64,000 bases of DNA, taken from the NCBI GenBank assembly GCA_016647705.1, contig CM028328.1, positions 2,166,501-2,230,500 on the forward strand. The letters run 5' to 3'. The translations under genes and the position numbers were made by a program. Positions 11,796 to 23,327 of the stretch are shown here, one piece after another; within the stretch, counting starts at the first letter, position 1; every line of letters begins with the position of its first letter. The notes under the pieces were generated by a model. It saw only the letters and a program-made list of their open reading frames with translations, was not told the DNA's origin and ran no database searches. The DNA is from Eucommia ulmoides (Eukaryota > Streptophyta > Magnoliopsida > Garryales > Eucommiaceae).

Positions 11796-13960
11796 ATGTC
11801 AGGATCCCCTTCTTACTCTTCTTTTTCGGCGTCTGGCTCTACTAACGACTCGGAGTCCGGCTCCTCGGACCAGTCGTCTTCCAGCTCCTCTCAATTCAGG
11901 GTGGAGAGGCGTCCTGCTCCGGGAGACGCCTCCTCAAGCGCTATGGTCAGGATCCACGAAACGAGCGGTGCTATTCAGTCATGCCTGGAAGACCGTACAT
12001 TCATGGTGAGCCGTGCCGACGAGAGTGGTGGGGCATCTACATCACTTGACGCTGGGGTCGGGGTCCCTCCCAAACCCATCACAGTGGTGGAGATCCATAC
12101 CAGCATCTCTATTCCCAAGTTGCTTCGTGAAAATGAGATGCGCAACGCCGGGCCAAAGAAATTGTTCATAAAAGTTCCGCCCTCAAGTCCGGTTTGGAAA
12201 ATCAAAACAACCATAACCGAGGAATCTGTGCTCTCCTGCCGGAGCGAATTCTTCATCCCGGAGGAGGTCACGACACTTGTTCCTGGGCCCAACGGTCGGA
12301 CTTGTATGCCACTAGCTGGATTTATGACAGTCTATAAGAAACAGCTGGAGGCAGGCCTTCGCTTTCCCCTCCACTGGTGGATCAGGGCCATATATGAGGA
12401 GTACCATTTGTGTCCGTCACAAATTGCTCCGAATAGTATGAGAGCCCTGGTAGCTTCGTATATCATCTTCCGGGCCGAGGGACTCGAGCCGAGCATTGAG
12501 CTCTTCAGGGCTCTGTTCCTCCTCAAGCCACTCCCCCGGGGCACTGGGCGGTGTTATATTCCGTCCAGGTCAACTTTCCTGAGGGACCTGGACTCATCCA
12601 TTCATCGATGAAAGCCCCAATTCTTCTATATCAAAGGGAGCAGTTGGCAATCCAGCCTAGAAGAAGAAGGAAGGTATCCCCTCCAGATGGAATGGGGAAA
12701 AGTTGGTAAGGATGCTTAAGGAGAGTTTTTGGTTTTTTGGGCTTTACTCATTGCCTATGCGTTAATACCCTTGTTTTCGTGAATTGCTGCAACTAAGGAG
12801 ACGCCCAAGAAGAAATGACCAGAGCCGAGCAGAGCAATTTTCGAGCAAAGAGACAAGGTCTTGAGGACTGCCTTTAAAGACGTGAACACCCTGATCGCTT
12901 CTCAGCTATTTTTAGCCTTCTGGTTTTCTCCACCGGACGTCTCTACCGCACCCGATTTTTTTCTTGACTCGGACAACGGTAAGGAATTTTCTGCTATGTC
13001 AATTGTCCATACTTGGTAATTTTACACGTGTTACGCTTAATTCACGCAGATATCCTTGTATAGAACCGGATGCTGCCGGCCTGGACGGAAGAATTTCTAA
13101 AAATCTTATTGAATATTGCATCTATGGACAAGGCAATGGCAGTACAGAAACTTCTGGAGAAGAAGGCGAAGGAAGCTGCCGAGGCGAAAAAAGTAGAGAA
13201 GAAACCCATATGACTTCCCGGGATGCCAGCTAGGAGTCGCTCACCCGCCTTGCCGGGCGTAGTTATCTGGGACACGCCCCAATCCAAGTCGAGATCCCGA
13301 CAATCCATGCAAACCTTGAGCGGTGATTATTCTCCTCGCCGTTCTGACAAGGGGAAGAGAAAAGCTCACGAGGGGAAGCACAAAAAGCACAAGTCCACGA
13401 AGAGAGCGAGGTTTGTGCCCGGGGCGTCATCCGAGCTAACAGTGGATGGATCTTTCTTTGGGGTGGCGAACACCGGGCTGCCGGCCAATCATGCGCTACT
13501 GAAGAGCCCAGAGGTGATGCCGGGCTATCTCCGTTGCATGACGCCGCCCAATGATAAAGAATTGATGGAGGGGGAGAGCACCGGTAACCTGATGCGCCAG
13601 GCCATCTGTGACCAAGTCTCGGTAACACTTCCTCACAATTTTACTTTCCGCTTCGCATTTTGTGGCTAAATTTTTCTAAGTGTGATGACATTCCCTTTTT
13701 CACACAGTGCATACTTCGAATGTCTGTGGTTTTTGACCGGATCTTGGAGAGTGCCATGGAGAAGGCCATGCCGAGATCCGAGAAGAATGTTGCTGAGGCA
13801 AAGGTGAATCGCTTAACGGACGACCTTCAACTTGTCGCCCAAGCCCATCAGGGCCTGCAAGCCAGCCATGTCCTCGTCACCAAAGAACGGGACAACTTCG
13901 AGAGGCAGAAGGTGCACCTGGAGAAGAGGGTTGAGGAGCTAGAGAGGAGAGGAGACTTTC
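11796..13960 (+). pseudogene. Antisense extra ORF of the Tat element, transposase_28 (PF04195)-like, multi-exon, 3'-truncated
   Basis: The chosen start is MSGSPSYSSF at 11796, after the TATA box at 11686. The N-terminus is Ser-rich. A folded region follows at about 12100-12610, with FMTVYKKQLEAGLRFPLHWW, YHLCPSQIAPNSMRALVASY and LFRALFLLKPLP. This resembles the family annotated in plants as 'putative gypsy type transposon'. TGA at 12609 replaces an expected Trp codon. Later exons hold a Lys/Ala-rich coiled coil (about 13079-13209), a basic stretch with KGKRKAHEGKHKKHK (about 13350-13410) that could be a nuclear signal, and a long coiled coil (about 13720-13960) ending ...VEELERRGD. GT/AG borders are plausible near 13620 and 13707. 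After 13960 the sequence is antisense integrase, so the C-terminus is lost. Extra ORFs of this kind are known in Tat elements; their function is unknown. Confidence 0.75.
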
Positions 13961-14507
13961 TCCTTGGTAATGCGGGCCAGGGGTTCGGCTTCCACCCACT
14001 TGGTGAAGTAATTGATAACGACCATGAGGAATTTCCTTTGACTAGTGGCCTGTGGAAAAGGGCCCAACAAATCAATTCCCCACTGGGCAAAGGGCCACGG
14101 ACTCGCCATGGGCATCATGGTCGTTGGCGGTAGATGAGGGTGGGGACCGAAACGTTGGCATTTGTCGCACTTTTTACGAACTCACTCGCATCTTCTAGCA
14201 TTTTTGGCCAAAAATATCCTTGGCGGAGGAGTTTCCCAACCAAGGCCCTGCCCCCCAAGTGATTGCCACAGATTCCCTCATGGGTCTCTCTCATCACATA
14301 GTCGGCCTCTTCCGGCCGCAGGCACCGTGAGTATGGTCCAGAGAAGGAACGTCGATACAGGACCCTGTCCAGAATGCAATATCTGACTAACCTGTATCGC
14401 ATCCTTCTTGCTTCGTTGCGGTCGTCGGGGAGTATTCCGTCTTCCAGATATTTACGGATGGGGTCTATCCAAGTGGGATGGTTATTAAGCCCACAGATCG
14501 GAGCCAC
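13961..14507 (-). pseudogene. int: Integrase fragment of the inner Tat element
   Basis: Minus-strand translation gives an HHCC zinc-binding region (HEGICGNHLGG, then a C..C pair, the first C broken by a frameshift near 14160) and the start of the catalytic core (WPFAQWGIDLLGPFP and YFTKWVEAEPL). The first catalytic Asp is in GIDLLGP. The core then ends at about 13960, where antisense-gene sequence begins. The second Asp, the catalytic Glu and the whole C-terminal domain are therefore missing. The enzyme would insert cDNA into the genome; this copy cannot. Confidence 0.85.
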
Positions 14508-15416
14508 CTAATCAGAAACTGTCGTGCTCAGAGCATCCAGATACTCAACTGGCACACTTCGCTTCAGGGTTAACGCTACTGCCGAGGCAAGGTTTACCAA
14601 AGCATCGGCGTGCCGGTTCTCCTCCCATGGTATTTTGGATACATTGATTTCTTCGAATTTTCCCATCAGGGTTTTGACCCTCTCAAGATACCCAGTCATA
14701 CTAGGGTCTTTCGCCAGATATTCCTCATTGACCTGGTTGATGACCAGCTGAGAGTCGCAAAAGACGGACAACGCCGTCACATTGAATTCCCTGGCCATGC
14801 AGAGCCCGGCCAGCAGAGCCTCGTATTCCGCCTCGTTATTAGTTGCTTTAAACCCCAGTCTCAGGGCGTACTCTATTTTCTCATTGCCCGGGGCAACGAG
14901 CACCATCCCCACTCCACAACCACTGGTGTTGGACAATCCATTGGTGAACAGCTTCCACGTCATTAGACTGTTATCTGGGCTGGAGTCACCCTGCACTCCC
15001 CCTTCTTCTACCCTTCTCGCTTCCGGTTGAGCGGTGGGTGGCTCGGGGTCCTCAGGAAATGTGAGCTCAGCGATGAAATCTGCCAGGACCTGGCCCTTAA
15101 TGGCCGTCCTACGGCAATATTCAATGTGAAACTGACCCAGCTCAAGGCTATACTTTATTAACCACCCCGAGATGTCTGGTGAATGTAAAATTTGCCTTAT
15201 TGGCTGGTCCGTGAGGACGACAATCTCGTGGGCTTGGAAATATTGTTTCAGTTTCCGGGAAGTCACTAGTAGAGCATAAGTCAGTTTCTCAAACTTAGTG
15301 TACCTCGTCTCGGCATCCGAGAGGACCTTGCTAAAGTAAAAGATCGGGTGTTGGGCCCCGACGTCATTCCTTACAAGAGCAACACTCACCACCATTATAG
15401 ACACGGCAATATACAA
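14508..15416 (-). pseudogene. RNase H region of the inner Tat element (gypsy-type connector plus second RNase H)
   Basis: This is an open frame of 302 codons. The first part (VSVALVRNDVGAQHPIFYFS, TRYTKFEKLTYAL, VVLTDQPIRQILHSPDISG) is the ordinary gypsy RNase H without its expected first catalytic Asp. The second part (KLFTNGLSNTSGCGVGMVL, ATNNEAEYEALLAGL, FCDSQLVINQVN, WEENRHADAL) is a complete second RNase H fold, a known hallmark of the Tat lineage. Its first catalytic residue reads TNG where the other element keeps TDG, an Asp-to-Asn change expected to impair catalysis. It would degrade RNA in RNA:DNA hybrids during reverse transcription. Confidence 0.88.
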
Positions 15417-15469
15417 GTAAAGGGTCTCACCCTCCTTCGGGGTGCTGAGCAGAGGAGCAGAGGACAGAT

Positions 15470-16280
15470 AACTCTTGAGCGCTTAGAAAGCCGATTTGCA
15501 CTCGTCGGTCCACCCAAAATTGCCGCTGTCCCTAGCACTTTGAAGAACGGCAAACATTTTTTCGATGCTCTAGATATGAAGCGATTGAGCGCAGCGAGTC
15601 TCCCCGTCAGCATCTGTACCTCCTTCTTGTTCCGAGGAAAGGCCATTCCGAGGATCGTATGTATTTGATCGGGGTTAGCATCGATGCCGCGCTGGGAGAC
15701 CATGTATCCCAGGAACTTTCCCGCAGAAACCCCAAAAGTACACTTGTTTGGGTTGAGCTTCATGCGGTGGACCAGGAGTTTCTCGAAGTAGTCGTGGAGA
15801 TGTTGGGTGTGGTCAAGGGCTCTCAAGCGCTTGACCAACATGTCATCAATGTAAACCTCCATCGTCTGTCCGATCTCTTCCTTGAACATTTTGTTCACCA
15901 GTCGTTGATAAATGGCTCCGGCGTTGCGCAAGCCAAACGACATTACCTTGTAACAATATGTACCCCTATCAGTGATGAACGACGTTTTGCTCTTATCGGG
16001 AGAGAACAGTAGAATTTGATTGTACCCGGCATAAGCGTCGAGGAAACTCAAGCACTCATACCCCGCTGTGGCGTCTATGACGATATCAATCAGGGGTAGG
16101 GGGAAGAAGTCTTTCAGGCAAGCTTTATTTAGATCTTTGAAATCAACGCAGACGCGCCACTTATTGCCAACCTTGGGAGCCAGGACCACATTCGCCAACC
16201 AGTCTGGGAATTTGACTTCTTCAATGACGCCAGAGTTGATCAATTTATCCATCTCTGCTTCAATTAACTTCTGGCGTTCC
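15470..16280 (-). pseudogene. RT: Reverse transcriptase of the inner Tat element
   Basis: The motifs are in canonical order: FPDWLANVVLAPK, WRVCVDFKDLNKACLKDFFP, YAGYNQILLFSPDKSKTSF, FGLRNAGAIYQRLVN, the catalytic VYIDDMLVK (YIDD box), FGVSAGKFLGYMVSQRGI and LTGRLAALNRFISRA. The ORF continues upstream in broken form and loses frame near 15470 before RNase H. The expected Pro after KAC is Leu. It would copy element RNA to cDNA in the virus-like particle. Confidence 0.92.
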
Positions 16281-16679
16281 GGATGAAATTTCTGTCGTTT
16301 TTATCGCACGGGAGGATGGTGTGGATCAGCATGGAGGCAGTGCATCGCCACGCTCAGATCAATACCCGGCAGCTCGTCATGGGACCAGGCAAAGATGTTG
16401 TAATTGCGTTGGAGTAGTTGGATGAGTTCATTCCTCTGTTCGGATGGGAGACTAGCACCGATCCTGATAGTTCGTTCTTCGATGGTTGGGTGTATGGAAA
16501 TCTCATCTAGTTCCTCGTGAGGTCGAGGACCAGCCTCCTCCTCCTTGGATCATCAATGGGCATAGGCACCGGCCCTCGACCCAGAGCCATGAGTTCGGAA
16601 TCTCCGAGCCCTGGCTTTGTCTATGATTGCAATTCTTTCTTCTTCAACGCCCTCCGCGCACAAGCCCGAGAGGATTCTT

Positions 16680-17268
16680 GGTCACCCCTCACCACTCTCA
16701 CACCTCCTTCGGTGGGGAACTTCAGCGCTTGGTGGTATGGGGGAGCAGACGGCTTTAAGGGCAGCCACCGTGGGTCGACCCATGATTGCGTTATAGGGTG
16801 ATGGCCTGTCCACGATTAGAAATTTGGTCCAAACTGTGGAGGTCCGTGGACGGGCCTCGACTGTCACGGGAAGTGAGACCCACCCGGCAGCGTTCACAAT
16901 ATCCCCTCCAAAATCGACTAGGGGGCCTTCGATGGTTTTATTGCGTTGGGGTCCACGTTCATTTTCTCAAACGCCCACTTGAAGATAATATCGGCTGAAC
17001 TACCACCATCTACCAGGATCCGTCCCATATTGTAGTGATGGATGATGGCCACGATGACGAGGGCGTCATCATGAGGCACTTGCACGTCCCTAAGGTCTGC
17101 CTCGCTGAATAAAATAACGTTGTGCTCTACAGCGTCAACCATGCTGACCGCGAAGACGTTTTCACTCACTTTTCTTTTGGGTTTGTGCTCGTACCTCTTC
17201 TTGGATGAGAGGGTATCCTCCCCAAGGCCCAAGCCTCCATGGATGACATTAATCTCGCCATCAATCAT
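16680..17268 (-). pseudogene. PR: Aspartic protease region of the inner Tat element
   Basis: Two overlapping minus-strand frames (16918-17268 and 16682-16897) give HDDALVIVAIIHHYNMGRIL, VDGGSSADIIFKWAF, then WVSLPVTV and FLIVDRPSPYNAIMGRPTVA. The active-site motif reads VDGGSSAD rather than the DSG of the other element (LVDSGSSADIL). It is a retropepsin that would cleave gag-pol. The two halves are out of frame around 16900. Confidence 0.8.
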
Positions 17269-17299
17269 GTGCTCGTCATCACCCCACCTACATCTGACC

Positions 17300-18141
17300 T
17301 AGGAGGGGGGTGAATTTTGTTCCTTCTTCTTCTGCGACCCCTATGTTCTTCGCGGGAGTCGTGCTCTTCCGTCTTGGAAGCTCGGCCGTCCCTTCGAACA
17401 TAGCGACCTAGGTACCCCCTGCTAATGAGGGCCTCAATTTCTTCCCGAAGTCAAAAATAATTCTCGATGGAATGCCCCCAGTCTTTGTGGAACTCATAGT
17501 ATTTGTCTATAGACCTCCCCATTGGTTTTTCGCTGGGCGGAAGAGGAGGAGGAAAGAAATCCCTCCCTATATTCTCAGCTAAGACGGTGGCCACTGAGAC
17601 CGTGAGCGACATGTAGTTCTGTTGGCGGTTTTCCTGGGGCTGGAACGGTCTCCGATCTCCGGGCAACGACCCCAGCCTTCCTTCTGCCTGCAGCCTTTTG
17701 GATCCATGGTGTTTGTTCGGCCTTTCTTCTACCTTTCCTTTCTTCTTTTAACTGCTCCTCAATCCTTCCGTGCTGCTCGCCCATCAGAACGGATGATACG
17801 TTCTTCACCCACGACCGCCCGACCCTCCCGGCTTGCAACTTGGACTGTAGGAAGATCCAACGGAGGGACTGGTGGTAAGCGGGCCAAGACGATCTGGAAG
17901 AAGGTTTGGAACTCGCCGAGCTGACGCTCCAAGAGATCAACGCGGGTTGCCTCAGGCGCTCCAGAAGCCTGCCCAACAAGCTTCCCTGGGGACAAGATCG
18001 GCCCCACTCGGGCGGCTTGCTGAGTGGTTGGTCCCTCCAGCCCGGACGGCGGGATGGCGGACAGGTGGAGCCCCTCTTCAGGAAGTACCGGGGGATCCAA
18101 CCTAGGAGCCCTAGACATATCCTGCACAGATATGGGGGGTA
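17300..18141 (-). pseudogene. gag: gag of the inner Tat element
   Basis: The N-terminus is read as MSRAPRLDPP (about 18118), followed by an LLERQLGEFQTFFQIVLARL helix that matches LDNVECQLGKFQEYFDILLS in the other element. The central capsid part is largely missing compared with 45200-45750 of the other copy. The C-terminal knuckle-like KYYEFHKDWGHSIENYF lies near 17460-17510. Frames change at least twice. Confidence 0.7.
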
Positions 18142-18257
18142 GATTACTGCTGGTGGCAAGTACTTAGTCGGCCTGGCGGATTTCCTTCCCAGACCTTATG
18201 ATCATCAAATCTTAACCTCGTGGGGAGCTGACAATCAAGGGAGGCTTTTAGTGCGTT

Positions 18258-18276
18258 CCCACAGACAGTGCCAAAC
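18258..18276 (-). other. Primer binding site of the inner Tat element
   Basis: Directly inside the 5' LTR the minus strand reads GTTTGGCACTGTCTGTGGG. The other Tat element has GTTTGGCGCCGTTTGTA at the same place (44368 on). The position and shared TTGGC start fit a tRNA primer site. The tRNA was not determined. Confidence 0.65.
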
Positions 18277-18956
18277 TGTTGATGCCAAAAAGTGGTGGTT
18301 GGTCAACAGTGTGGTCCGGAAGGATATCTGGGACACAAGACGGCCATTAGTGCTGCAGCTGGTTGAGTTCAGGGGTGATGACGATCTTCGAGCTGAGCTC
18401 CACTCTTCTGCTCCAAGCACCTACACAAAGACCCACCGGGGTTATCTCCAGTAAAGTCCCTCCGACGTAAGAGTAAGTATTCCGAGGTGGAGAGCTAAAA
18501 ATATATATTGAGTTTAGTAGTAGTCACATACCATTGGGCAGTGGGTGCCCCGATGTATTTATTGGCATCAGCACCTGATTAGCGTCGCGAAATTAGGGGG
18601 CCAGCACAGGTTAATTAATATAATCTGCTGGACAATCAATGAGCAGACAGGTTAGCCCTCTAATCGCCTGGGCTGGCTTTTGAGCCCATAACTGGAGGCC
18701 CATGGGCTAGGGTCTCACAACGGCCTGGCGAACTCCCAAGTGCTGAGGTAGTGAGCAAAAGGTGCCGCAGACCATCAGTTCGGAAGGTCGGACCTCAGTT
18801 TGTCGGTCCTGATTTCTTCACTGAGACGATCCTCAGTTCAGCTGGGGGACACCTCAGCTCGGTACTGAGGGGTTTTCAGTTCTCATCTCGGCCGCTCTTC
18901 TATGATTGGGTGAATTTTTTATCCCGTGATGTACCTTACGAGATTCCCCTATATCA
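18277..18956 (-). repeat. 5' LTR of the inner Tat element
   Basis: This is a 680-bp copy matching 8363-9043, with TG...CA ends. Transcription of gag-pol would start in it and run leftward. Confidence 0.93.
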
Positions 18957-20993
18957 AGAACTAAAGTATTTAATTTAAATTTGTCAATGCAAACTGATAT
19001 GAATATGGGAATCAAATAGGGAACACTAAGTGAATTAATGTGATTATGCGTGGTAATAATTTAATTAAAAAATATAAGTGGTGCACATGTCGTGACTAGA
19101 TATGAAAAAGTACCGTGGATTCATAAAAAAAATATATATATAAAAAAAATAAAAAATAAAAATAAAAATTATATGTATGAGAAGTGTAAGTGGTAAAAGT
19201 GGCCTAAACATGCCGTCCAAATAATATAAGAAATAACTATGCAAAACAAATGTCTATTCTAACTTTTTCCAATTAATTTAAAGAAATCCTGATTTCAAAT
19301 TCCCCCAAATTCTATGAATGTGAAAATCGAGGAAGGTTCGTGGAAACAATTTTGTTGAAATTAATCTTTTCAAAATTTAACCGAAATCCCACAAAAAGAT
19401 TTACCGAGAGAAGAGATTTCCTAAAACCAAACGTTTTTAAATTTCACTCAAGTCGGGGAATGAAAACGAGGTTATGGAAAACTCTCCCACAATTTATCGA
19501 ATCATCGGATTCACCTTAAGGTTTGTAAGGATTAATTTCTATAAATTAAAATTTTATTATTTTTTTTTCTATTTCTGTATTTTTTATTTTTTAGGGTTTT
19601 GATGACAAGAATAAAAATAAAATAAATAAAAAATACGAAAAAATAAATAATGAAAAGCATCATTCACCTAAAACTTGGGGATTAAGTTCAAGTACAAGAA
19701 ACCCACCCCGACGTTTTCATCAGATCATCAGACTTTTTTTTTTTTTCTTTATGAATTTATAAACAAAATAAATAAATAAAAACTCAAAAAATAAAAAAAA
19801 ATACAGCGAGATGATGTCTTCGTCTAAACGCTCAAAGATTCAGATTGAGAATGAGGAACCTCATCCCAGCGTTTTTCATCGAGTCATCGGACTACTAAAA
19901 GGAATGAAGTTTGCAAGAATTTAAACTATGGAGATATTTAAATAAACTGAAAAATAAAATAAAAATATATTTATCTGTTCTAGGTCAAAAATCCCGATAC
20001 TCGGGCTTTTTCTCTCTCACAGACGACTTCCCAAAAAGGTGTTTGGGAATCACTCTTCTAGGGGGAGACTCCTCTCAATTTTTTGAATGTCCCCAAAAGA
20101 TTTCTCTCTGAATTTTTGTGTGTCTAAATTACGAGGAGGAGGGTCATATTTATAATAAGGATGGGGAGTGAAAATCCTAGAAACCCTAATTCTAATTCGA
20201 CGAGAAAAATGAAACAAAACCTAAAAAGAAAGGGAAAAGGAAACATAATCTCATTTTGATAAGGAAACCTTTTGTTTTCCATTTTTTTTTTTCAGTTTTT
20301 TTTTTCTTTTATTTTTTTTTCTTTTTTCATTTTTTCTTTTCTTTTTTCTCTATTTTTTTTTTCTTTTTCTTACTTTTTTGAAAATAAATTTTAAAATAAA
20401 GCATAAAAATTTTGCGGCACGATCAAAATGTCGTGTCTACAATGTGAATGATAATATTGATTTGGTTTGATTTTATGTTTTAGTTTTTATGTTAATGTTT
20501 TAGTATTTATTTTTAAAATTAATATATATATATATGGAAGAATTTGGGCTTTTTCTTTTTTTTTTTTTTTTTTTGTAGAATCGAGCTTGAGCATGAAAGT
20601 TGGGTCCAATCATAGGGCCGAGCCAGACTAGGGCCTAGTATTTTTTTGTAATACCCTAGCTAAACCCCGGCCCGGCCCATGACCACCCTTACACTAATCT
20701 ATATAATGAATTAGGACAAAAAAATTTGGAGCGCCAAAACAATTCACAACCCCACTTCTATGATGGCTAAATCAAAATATTTTTTAACCTTTTAATTTTT
20801 ACATTTCTAATTAATTGATAATTTTTTTACACAAAATAAACAATTAATAGAGTGCATTCATGCACAAAAAATATTTTATAATATTTCTACCTGTAACAAA
20901 TCTCCATCAAATCTCTCAGGGATTTTTACCCCTAATTTTTATTGCTAACAAATCTCCCAGAAATCTATTAATAAATCCTGACCTTTTTTTTTT

Positions 20994-21745
20994 TTGTCAA
21001 ATGTCTTTTGATAATGGTTTAGATTAGTTTGAGGGGAATGAATTGTTGGGATACATTGATGAAATATTTAGGAAAAAAGATTTTCACCTAAGAATTTCAC
21101 ACTCTCACTTACAAAGTGATTGAGTTTAATTACATTTTATATTTTATAATTTTATTTAATTATTTACTATTTTTTAACATTTGAAAATTTAAAAAACAAT
21201 ACAATATCTTTAAATTGTTGAAATTCCTAGTATATTAATAAATCAAAACGTAATTTTTCAAAATATCTTTTGATCAATGGCAGGAATTGATTTAGGATGA
21301 ATCAGTGGCTGGGATGAGGGGATAAAAAAAAATTGGGAAAAAATCCTCTTAAAAATTCTATATTCTCACCTACAAAGGGATTCTGTTTAATTATATTTTG
21401 TACAATTTAAGTTTCTTAATATATATCTACTTTATTAGTCAATTTTTATTATTAATTATTTGTACACTTATAAATTTAAAAATTGATATATTACCTTTAG
21501 GTACCGAAAATCCATAATTTGTTAAAATACTTTTTTCATTAAAGGTTTAGATTAATGTGAGAAAAATATATGATAAGAATGGGTTCATGAATGAAATATT
21601 TAGTGGGAGAAATTCTAGCTTACAAATTTTAAACTCATAATTTTAAACTGGTTAAATTAAATTGTATTCTATCCCCTTAAATTAGATACAGTTTATTAAC
21701 TAATTATTTATTATTTTTTTATATTTATAAATTTAAAATTATGAC
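20994..21745. repeat. Three diverged tandem units of about 250 bp
   Basis: Three successive blocks share the order: cttttgat-like start, ggtttagattar, gaaatattta, a t-rich 'cacctacaaagtgattgagtttaatta' type core and an attatttactatttttt end. The blocks begin near 20994, 21262 and 21524. Divergence is high, so the duplication is old. Confidence 0.55.
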
Positions 21746-21949
21746 AGAACCCACTACATTGAATGTCACGTGCATTCAATTGCTATTATAAGTAGAGTAA
21801 AAGTCTTATTTAAATATATTGATATGTGTCCAATTTTTTAACTTTTTTTAAAATATAATTTAATAGATATTAAAGAGAGAGAAAATCTTTTAGAAAAGAT
21901 TGATTGAATTGTACACATATATATAGTATTTTTGTAGACACCTCTCTCT

Positions 21950-22265
21950 ATGATTCAGATTAAAGTGCAACGATTATTTTTTTTTTTTTTTTTTTTTTAG
22001 AGTTAGAGGTAAAACATCCAAAAATTAAAAATAATAAATCATTTAGAATTAATGGACGTTTATACCCCAGATCGGGTCACGTTAGGTAAAATATATTCGT
22101 CTTTTTTGCTTGGTCGTATTAGATCAAATCTGATATAAGAGTAAGTTTATCATTTCATAAAATTATATTAATTATTTAACTGTTATATTGAAATAGTTAA
22201 TTTTAACTACAAACCATAAATAATGATAAAAATCCGGCAAGAGTGTGAAATGTAATTCGATCATG
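21950..22265. repeat. MITE-like repeat, copy 1
   Basis: This shares sequence order with 32795-33110: attaaagtgcaacgattatt-like start, aataaatcatttagaattaa, cccagatcgggtca and aagagtgtgaaatgtaattcg-like end. It appears to be a small non-autonomous element. Ends are not resolved. Confidence 0.5.
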
Positions 22266-22394
22266 ACATTAACCTTTTTTTTTTTTTTTTTTCTTCCATT
22301 ATGTTTGGCTAGATTTATCGAATCCCATCATTCAATTTTGTAAACAAAATAAACTTGCATATTATGGAGATTTGCATATCTTATATAGAGTAAA

Positions 22395-22700
22395 ATAATT
22401 TTTTGCACTTTGTACCCTTAGTTTCAGAAAAATTTCATTTTAGCCCCTATCTTTTTAATTTGAACACATTAAATCATAAAATATCTAAATCGTGTCAAGT
22501 GAGTAAAAATCGTTAACTCCGTCTTTATTTGTGAAGGAAATCACCCACGTGTCAAGCGTGAAAATCATCCATGTGGATGATTTCCAGCAAAAAACAAAAG
22601 TACTAAAAACCTGCGGGTAATGCACTACGAATCCTAATACGTCAGTAAAGGGGTGATCGGACATGTGATCAAAAGTTATTATACTAATTAATAGAAGCAA
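22395..22700 (-). repeat. Dispersed repeat shared with 32330-32560 and 42410-42590
   Basis: The complement of gacacgatttgaatac, gtcaagcgtgaaaatcatcc and aattcatc-type blocks occurs here. The same blocks run in the opposite direction at 32330-32560 and 42410-42590. It is a short non-coding dispersed element. Confidence 0.5.
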
Positions 22701-23327
22701 GTAATAGAATGTTGTGCATTAATAGGACAGGAAAGTGACTCAAGTTAAAAAGTGGCGGGGTAAAGTTTATCAAGGTCACTCAAGAGTTGCTATTGTTACT
22801 CATAACAAAGTTGAAGGGCTTGATTTCCTCTTTCTTTTTTATGGTTTCCATATTCTCACATTCTTCGGATGCTCTTATATCCACCTCGCCTATGTTTTGG
22901 TAAATACCATCAAACTAGAAAATGTTTGTTTCACTAGTCTCATCCGCTTCATTAGAATCGCTATCCTCATATACAGATTGTACAAACCTCTAAGGAAACA
23001 CATCAACGTGCTACTAATGCGTCGTTTGCGTTCTGTTTTGGAAGAGGTTAAGCCTGTTAATTTCATTACAAAACTTTTGCATATCGCTTTATGTATTGTA
23101 GTCTAACAAGATTATCTAGTCAATGACTGTAAATCTTTTACTCACAGTAGTAGACGTGACATTTTATAAAAATGACTGTAATAACGTTGTGTCCAATTAA
23201 GTTTTGAACAGTACAATTTTATATTTTATTGTAGTGAAATTTTTTCAGTCATATATTTGTAATGTCATTTTCAATTTTTATAATGTAAAATCTAAAACCC
23301 TAAATTGCTAATTGCGTGCAGGCGCGC

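Larger units (their letters stand above)
8363..18956 (-). mobile_element. Tat-lineage Ty3/gypsy retrotransposon, inner element, 10.6 kb
   Basis: The LTRs at 8363-9043 and 18277-18956 both begin TGTTGATGCC and end CTATATCA. The flanking 5-mers agagt and agaac would be a target duplication that has since gained two transitions. All pol domains read on the minus strand, so the 18277-18956 copy is the 5' LTR. Order in the element's direction: LTR, PBS, gag, protease, RT, two RNase H regions, integrase (truncated at about 13960), then an antisense gene, a 100-bp satellite, the polypurine tract and the LTR. By hand count the LTRs differ at about 49 of 680 positions, mostly transitions. The element is defective through frameshifts, stops and the integrase deletion. 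Confidence 0.93.
1..20441 (-). mobile_element. Degenerate Ogre/Tat-like Ty3/gypsy element, heavily nested
   Basis: The two LTR copies are 1-2081 and 7808-20441 (interrupted). They share long stretches, for example the ggagtcgccacctag-type motif near 90 and its diverged form near 7845. The LTR terminus reads as the complement of TGTAGACAC at 20433-20441 and, with one change, at 2073-2081. A purine tract abuts 2081 on the minus strand, so the element runs right to left. Only gag remnants are recognisable inside. No convincing reverse transcriptase or integrase of this element remains. The right LTR lacks the outermost part present at 1-50 and abuts gag directly, so the PBS and leader have been deleted. 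The left LTR may continue beyond the window. The lineage assignment rests on the gag sequence and LTR style. Confidence 0.75.
7808..20441 (-). repeat. 5' LTR of the outer element, interrupted by the inner Tat element
   Basis: The LTR parts are 7808-8362 and 18957-20441 (about 2.04 kb together). They are colinear with 51-2081. The interruption falls between ctaataaaga at 8351-8360 and agaactaaag at 18957, matching the uninterrupted ctaataaagaatcaaag at 601-617 of the other LTR. The end near 7808 is truncated relative to the left LTR and joins gag. Confidence 0.8.

Noticed and set aside
22735..23106. 123-codon plus-strand ORF before the O-methyltransferase gene
   Set aside because: No recognised domain, no neighbouring coding signal and AT-rich surroundings. 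The hydrophobic stretches can arise from T-rich codons. It would need transcript evidence.
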